Assembly: GCA_035544875.1 (NCBI GenBank)
Contig: DASZZP010000038.1
Coordinates: forward strand, 186,001 to 250,000
Length of the DNA stretch: 64,000 nt
Direction of reading: 5' to 3'
DNA from: JASLEW01 sp035544875
GTDB lineage: Bacteria; Acidobacteriota; Thermoanaerobaculia; Multivoradales; UBA5704
Shown here one piece after another: positions 58,686 to 64,000 of this stretch. The notes beneath the pieces were generated by a model, which saw only the letters and a list, made by a program, of their open reading frames with translations, was not told the origin of the DNA and ran no database searches. The translations under genes were made by a program, and so were the position numbers. Position 1 is the first letter of the stretch, and each line of letters starts with the position of its first letter.

Positions 58686-59395
58686 CGCTCCGCCGCCGGC
58701 CCCGCGGCCGGATCTCCGGCCCCCCTTCGCTCCGCCTCGAAGGCAGCGATCGCCGCCTCTTGGCCGAGCAGGAACTCGAGCTCGTCGAGCCCCGACAGCA
58801 GGCAGTGGCGGGCGAAGCTATCGATCGCGAAGGCGGCCGGCGCGCCGCCGCCGAGGGTGAGGGTCTGCGCCGCCAGATCGAGCGTCACCTCGCCGCCGGG
58901 CTCGGCGAGCAGGCGGGCATGGGCCGCGGCATCCACCTCGACCGCCAGCAGACCGTTCTGGAGGGCGTTGCGGCGGAAGATGTCGGCCAGCGATCGGGCG
59001 AGCACCGCGGCGAAGCCGAAGTCCTGCAGCGCCCAGACCGCGTGCTCCCGCGACGAGCCGCAGCCGAAGTTGCGCCCGGCGATCAGGATGCGCGCCCCGG
59101 CCGCCCCCGGCTGGTCGAGCGGCGAGTCGGGGCGCGGCCCGCCCTGGGCGTCGTAGCGCCAGTCGGCAAAGAGCTTCGTCCCCAGCCCGTCGCGGGTGGT
59201 GACCGTCAGGAAGCGGGCCGGGATGATCTGATCGGTATCCACGTTGTCGGCCGCCAGCACCAGGGTGCGCGAGCGCAGGGTGTGGAGCGGCTCGCGCCGC
59301 ACGATTGATTGCATGCCGCGGGTCCCAACCCGCGGCGAGGGTTGGATGCCGCGGGTCCCATCCCGCGGCGAGGGTTGGATGCGGTCCGCGCTCAC
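58682..59395 (-). CDS. leuD: Isopropylmalate isomerase small subunit, with a repeat-encoded N-terminal extension
   Basis: Partner of LeuC in converting 2- to 3-isopropylmalate. The core has DNVDTDQIIPARFL, the substrate-site GRNFGCGSSREHA and DIFRRNALQNGLL. Two starts compete. ATG 59314 gives a normal 210-residue protein but has no ribosome site, and its start lies in a palindrome. GTG 59395 overlaps the leuC stop (GTGA), is in frame, and matches the coupling style of the whole operon. It adds 27 residues made of two copies of an 11-residue unit (IQPSPRVGTRG type). I favour GTG 59395, but the call rests on geometry alone. Confidence 0.88.
   Translation of the reverse strand: MSADRIQPSPRDGTRGIQPSPRVGTRGMQSIVRREPLHTLRSRTLVLAADNVDTDQIIPARFLTVTTRDGLGTKLFADWRYDAQGGPRPDSPLDQPGAAGARILIAGRNFGCGSSREHAVWALQDFGFAAVLARSLADIFRRNALQNGLLAVEVDAAAHARLLAEPGGEVTLDLAAQTLTLGGGAPAAFAIDSFARHCLLSGLDELEFLLGQEAAIAAFEAERRGAGDPAAGPAAER
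59313..59378 (-). repeat. Two 33-bp tandem palindromic units at the leuC-leuD junction
   Basis: Units at 59313-59345 and 59346-59378. Each contains a hairpin-capable CCGCGGGT-CCCA-ACCCGCGG or CCGCGGGT-CCCA-TCCCGCGG. They are in frame with leuD from GTG 59395 and encode the 11-residue repeat noted there. Confidence 0.85.
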
Positions 59396-60810
59396 CGCAG
59401 CACCTGCCGCGGGTCGGCGATCTTGCCCGCCACCGCCGCCGCCGCCGCGGTCAGCGGGCTGGCCAGGAAGGTGCGGCCGCCCGACCCCTGCCGCCCCTCG
59501 AAGTTGCGGTTGCTGGTCGACACCGCATACTCGCCCGCCGCCAGCCGGTCGTCGTTCATCGCCAGACACATCGAGCAGCCCGCCTCCCGCCACTCGGCGC
59601 CCGCCTCGCGAAAGATCCGGTCGAGCCCCTCGGCCTCCGCCTGGCGCTTGATCTGCTGCGAGCCGGGGACGACCAGCGCCCGCACGCCGGCTGCGACGCG
59701 GCGGCCGGCGAAGATGCTTGCGGCCAGGCGCAGGTCCGACAGCCGCGAGTTGGTGCAGCTGCCGATAAACACGACGTCGATCGGCCACCCCAGCAGCGGC
59801 TGACCGGGCGCCAGCCCCATGTAGCGCAGCGCCTTCTCCTGCCCGGCGTCGCCGGCCGGGTCGGGGATGACCCCGCCGATCGGGATCCCCATGCCGGGGT
59901 TGGTGCCATAGGTGATCATCGGCTCGAGCGCCGCGGCGTCGATCCGCACCGTGCGGTCGAAGCGCGCACCCTCGTCGGAGGGGAGCGCCCGCCAGCGGCC
60001 GAGCGCTGCCTCCCACTCCCGCCCCTGCGGCGCGCCCGGGCGGCCGCTCAGGTACTGATAGGTATGGTCGTCGGGAGCGATCATGCCGGCCCGCGCCCCG
60101 GCCTCGATCGACATGTTGCACACCGTCATCCGCTCCTCCATCGACAGGGCGCCGGCGCACTCGCCGCGGTACTCGACAGCGAGGCCGGTGGCGCCGCCGA
60201 CGCCGATCTGGGCGATCACCCCCAGGATCAGGTCCTTGGCGGTCACTCCCGGCTGCAGGCGGCCGTCGATCTCGACCGCCATGGTGCGCGGACGGCCGAG
60301 CAGCAGGCATTGCGTGGCCAGCACCTGGGCGACTTCGCTGGTGCCGATGCCGAAGGCCAGCGCGCCGAAAGCGCCATGAGTGCTGGTGTGGCTGTCGCCG
60401 CAGACGATGGTCATTCCCGGCTGGGTGAGCCCGAGCTCGGGGCCGATGACGTGCACGATCCCCTGCCTCCCGCTCTCCACGCCATACAGGCGGATCCCGA
60501 GCTCGGCGCAGTTGCTCTCCAGCGCCGCCACCTGCGCCGCCGCCTGCGGGTCGTGCACCACCAGCCGGCCGCCGGCCGGGCGCGGCGTGGTGGGGATCGC
60601 ATGGTCGACTGTCGCCACGGTGCGCTCCGGCCGGCGCACCGGCAGGCCGCGCTCGCGCAGCTGGGCAAAGGCCTGCGGCGAGGTCACCTCGTGCACCAGG
60701 TGGAGATCGACGTAGACCACCGCCGGCGTCTCGGCAGAGGCCGCGCGGACCAGGTGAGCGTCCCAGATCTTGGCAAACAGCGTGCGCGGCGCTCCGCTGC
60801 CGTCCATCAT
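59392..60810 (-). CDS. leuC: Isopropylmalate isomerase large subunit
   Basis: About 472 residues from ATG 60810. Fe4S4-dependent dehydratase/hydratase subunit. The cluster cysteines are in IGSCTNSR and AGCSMCLAMN. CGDSHTSTHGAFG is the substrate-binding segment, and EYAVSTSNRNFEGRQG is near the C-terminus. A GTG at 60846 that overlaps the leuA stop (GTGA) is an alternative start and would add 12 residues; ATG 60810 has a GGCGGTGG site and gives the family length. The stop overlaps a GTG in frame with leuD. Confidence 0.95.
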   Translation of the reverse strand: MMDGSGAPRTLFAKIWDAHLVRAASAETPAVVYVDLHLVHEVTSPQAFAQLRERGLPVRRPERTVATVDHAIPTTPRPAGGRLVVHDPQAAAQVAALESNCAELGIRLYGVESGRQGIVHVIGPELGLTQPGMTIVCGDSHTSTHGAFGALAFGIGTSEVAQVLATQCLLLGRPRTMAVEIDGRLQPGVTAKDLILGVIAQIGVGGATGLAVEYRGECAGALSMEERMTVCNMSIEAGARAGMIAPDDHTYQYLSGRPGAPQGREWEAALGRWRALPSDEGARFDRTVRIDAAALEPMITYGTNPGMGIPIGGVIPDPAGDAGQEKALRYMGLAPGQPLLGWPIDVVFIGSCTNSRLSDLRLAASIFAGRRVAAGVRALVVPGSQQIKRQAEAEGLDRIFREAGAEWREAGCSMCLAMNDDRLAAGEYAVSTSNRNFEGRQGSGGRTFLASPLTAAAAAVAGKIADPRQVLR

Positions 60811-60842
60811 TCCACCGCCTTCCGCCCGGCTCTGTCCGCCCG

Positions 60843-62387
<1,545 letters not shown>

Positions 62388-62411
62388 CGGATCCTCCTCG
62401 CAAGCTGTCCA

Positions 62412-62445
62412 TAAAAGCGAAAACCCCCGATCGGTCTCGGGGGTT
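62412..62445 (-). terminator. Attenuator terminator upstream of leuA
   Basis: On the minus strand, AACCCCCGA and TCGGGGGTT form a perfect 9-bp stem with a 6-base loop, followed by TTCGCTTTT. It sits between the leader peptide stop and the leuA ribosome site. Its first arm (CCCCCGAGA) is also complementary to TCTCGGGGG in the leader ORF, giving a competing antiterminator. Confidence 0.85.
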
Positions 62446-62473
62446 CTCGGCGGAGCGGCTTGAGCGTCGTTGC

Positions 62474-62608
62474 TTAGCGGGCCGCCGGCCCCCCCGAGAT
62501 GGAGAGGGTAAGAGCCAGCAGCGCCAGCGACTGGGCAGAGAGGCCCAGCGGCGCCGGCGTCGCGGCGGCGAATCCCGAGCTGCGGAAGCTTGGCCGGCTA
62601 GTGCTCAT
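62474..62608 (-). CDS. leuL: Leucine-rich leader peptide of the leu operon
   Basis: 44 codons from ATG 62608 to TAA 62474. The second half reads PLGLSAQSLALLALTLSISG, with seven Leu codons within 15 positions plus one Ile. The codons for SISGG form the TCTCGGGGG antiterminator arm just after the Leu cluster, and the stop follows five codons later. This is the standard layout of a leucine-responsive attenuator: stalling at Leu codons would leave the arm free to block the terminator. The small ORF has no other similarity. The gene name is by analogy with enteric leuL. Confidence 0.82.
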   Translation of the reverse strand: MSTSRPSFRSSGFAAATPAPLGLSAQSLALLALTLSISGGPAAR

Positions 62609-62617
62609 TGGCAGCGC

Positions 62618-62647
62618 ACCCTAAGGCATGCTCCGACACCCTGTCAA
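62618..62647 (-). promoter_or_regulatory. Promoter of the leu operon
   Basis: Perfect TTGACA (62647-62642) and TAGGGT (62623-62618) on the minus strand with an 18-base spacer. Transcription would begin two or three bases before the leader ATG, so the leader peptide is probably translated from a nearly leaderless mRNA. Confidence 0.55.
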
Positions 62648-62748
62648 GTGTCAGGGGTCGCTTGGTCGCTTGCGCCAGGGGCGCGCTGAGGCCGAGCCGC
62701 GAGCGTCAAGGCGCGCAAGGTGTGTTATGATTGTTATGGAGATGTTCT

Positions 62749-64000
62749 ATGCATAGAGAAGCTTGGATTCGCGCGGCGCGCCTGGCCCTCCGCCGACTGG
62801 CGCTTGCCGCATTCGCCTTCCTCCTGGCGGTGCTCGCAGAGCTCCCGCTGGCGGCGGGGGATGGTGTCTGGACACCGGTCGGTCCCACCGGCGGTTCGGT
62901 GACCGCCCTGGCGATGTCGCCGTCCACGGGGACGATCTACGCGGCGACCGCCAATGGCGGCGTCTTCAAACGAGCAACCAGCCGCGGCGGCCCCTGGGTC
63001 CCGGCGCGCGCCGGGCTGCCCACGAATTTCTACAACGCGGTGCTTGCCCTGGCCCTGGCGCCGGTCACTCCCGACGTGCTCTATGCGAGCACCGCGACCG
63101 CGCTCTCGCGCTCCGCCGACGGCGGCGCCAGCTGGTCGCGCATTCTCGGCGGAGAGTTCTTCCCCGTGGCGGTCGCCCCACGAGACCCGGCGACGGTTTA
63201 CGTAATTGCCGAAAGCGTCGGCATCGGAAAGAGTACCGACGGCGGAGCCAGCTGGCAGTTCTCGACCCAGGGCCTGACGTTCCCGTACTTGTTCAATGCG
63301 ATCGCGGTCGATCCACGCAGCGCGGACACGGCCTACGTGGCCGGCTTCGGCATCGTCTTCAAGACCACGGACGGCGGCGGACACTGGACTCCAGCCGGTC
63401 CCATGCCGAGATCGCTCGACGTGGCGAGCTTGACGATCGATGCCGCGGACCCCGACACGGTGTACGTGGCGGGCCGGCAGCAGATCCTGAGGAGCGCCGA
63501 TGGCGGCGCGAGCTGGACCGACATCACCCCCGACCCGAATTTCGGCTACGGACCGCTCGCCCTCGCACACTCCCCGGCGGCACCCTCTTCACCTGGGGCG
63601 ATCCTCTACGCGGCGGCGGGCCGGTTCCTCTTCGGCAGCCTGAACGGAGGAACCACCTGGACCCGGCAGCACCTGCCCGCGATGATCCTGTCCGTCGCGG
63701 CCGATCCCGCCGACCCCGGCCACGTCGAGATTGGGCTCGACGGCCTGGGCGTCTGGCGAAGCCTGGATGGCGGACACAGCTGGCGGCCCGCCAACCGCGG
63801 GCTGCGGGCCACGACGGTCACCCTGGTGGCGGCAGACCCGCATGTCTCGGGAAGCCTCTACGTCGCCGACGAGAGCGGCCAGAACCACGAGAGCCTGGGC
63901 GTGCGGACGAGCCGCGATGGCGGGGTGAGCTGGAGCGCCGCAAGCGGCGGGCCCGCCCTCGCCGGCGGTGACCCTCTGCAAGTCAGCCGGATCGTCGTCG
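62749..64000 (+). CDS. Secreted BNR/Asp-box repeat protein (sortilin-like), runs off the right edge
   Basis: At least 417 codons, incomplete. The signal peptide (LALAAFAFLLAVLAELPLAAG) is followed by a beta-propeller built from repeats with the Asp-box motif S-x-DGG-x-x-W: SADGGASW, STDGGASW, TTDGGGHW, SADGGASW, SLNGGTTW, SLDGGHSW and SRDGGVSW. Such VPS10/BNR propellers occur in glycosidases and in many secreted proteins of unknown role. The ATG at 62749 is preceded by GGAG at seven bases; an upstream ATG in another frame soon stops. Divergent from the leu operon. Confidence 0.88.
   Translation, partial: MHREAWIRAARLALRRLALAAFAFLLAVLAELPLAAGDGVWTPVGPTGGSVTALAMSPSTGTIYAATANGGVFKRATSRGGPWVPARAGLPTNFYNAVLALALAPVTPDVLYASTATALSRSADGGASWSRILGGEFFPVAVAPRDPATVYVIAESVGIGKSTDGGASWQFSTQGLTFPYLFNAIAVDPRSADTAYVAGFGIVFKTTDGGGHWTPAGPMPRSLDVASLTIDAADPDTVYVAGRQQILRSADGGASWTDITPDPNFGYGPLALAHSPAAPSSPGAILYAAAGRFLFGSLNGGTTWTRQHLPAMILSVAADPADPGHVEIGLDGLGVWRSLDGGHSWRPANRGLRATTVTLVAADPHVSGSLYVADESGQNHESLGVRTSRDGGVSWSAASGGPALAGGDPLQVSRIVV

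Overview
The window is very GC-rich, gene-dense chromosomal DNA from what is most likely an Acidobacteriota bacterium, possibly Thermoanaerobaculia. The main evidence is a long orphan ABC permease with a permease-prefix domain next to a PadR repressor (the ADOP type, typical of this phylum), many secreted PQQ-like beta-propeller proteins, and many stop/start overlaps of the ATGA, GTGA and TTGA type. I see no rRNA, tRNA, CRISPR array or intact insertion sequence. The phylum assignment is inference from gene content.

Layout. 1-13223: the end of a metal P-type ATPase, a DUF4143 ATPase, an APC permease, a CDP-alcohol phosphatidyltransferase, a thioredoxin-fold secreted protein, a two-component system, a GerW-like protein, an unknown secreted protein and a diguanylate cyclase. 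13228-13313: two tandem 43-bp palindromic elements; a second pair lies at 54813-54898. 13415-17134: a HAD hydrolase and the PadR/ADOP pair, whose repressor start codon lies inside a 42-bp palindrome. 17337-18097: DUF5674 and its overlapping partner. 18205-25851: a five-gene surface-glycan operon (pyruvyltransferase-GT2 fusion, QueC-like PP-loop enzyme, DegT aminotransferase, GT4, membrane protein). 26101-28695: a toxin-antitoxin pair beside a decayed paralogous copy of the first two glycan genes. 29196-30458: AT-richer accessory DNA with a small membrane protein and a truncated FadL-like porin.

30459-54668 is a run of sixteen minus-strand genes, mostly overlapping or nearly so, that may be one long transcription unit. 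From upstream to downstream: two PQQ-like propellers, a LuxE-like acyl-activating enzyme, a LuxC-like acyl-CoA reductase, an iron alcohol dehydrogenase, a third propeller, a HemN-like radical SAM protein, a fourth propeller, a TonB-dependent receptor, a flavin halogenase-like protein, a DUF3311/sodium symporter pair, a GT4, an ABC ATPase, an ABC permease and an EamA protein. Together they could activate and reduce a carboxylic acid, modify the product by flavin and radical chemistry, and move it or a related ligand across the envelope. I consider this the best candidate for an undescribed system.

55227-64000: an NTF2/Ig-like secreted protein, a transglutaminase, a frameshifted BrnT toxin with its antitoxin, the leucine operon leuA-leuC-leuD-leuB, and a secreted Asp-box (BNR) repeat protein running off the right edge. 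The leucine operon is preceded by a 44-residue leader peptide rich in Leu codons, an intrinsic terminator and a complementary antiterminator segment, which is a textbook attenuation layout. A recurring theme is short repeats carried in frame inside genes: the ABC permease, the N-terminus of LeuD, the C-terminus of the thioredoxin-like protein and the histidine kinase linker.
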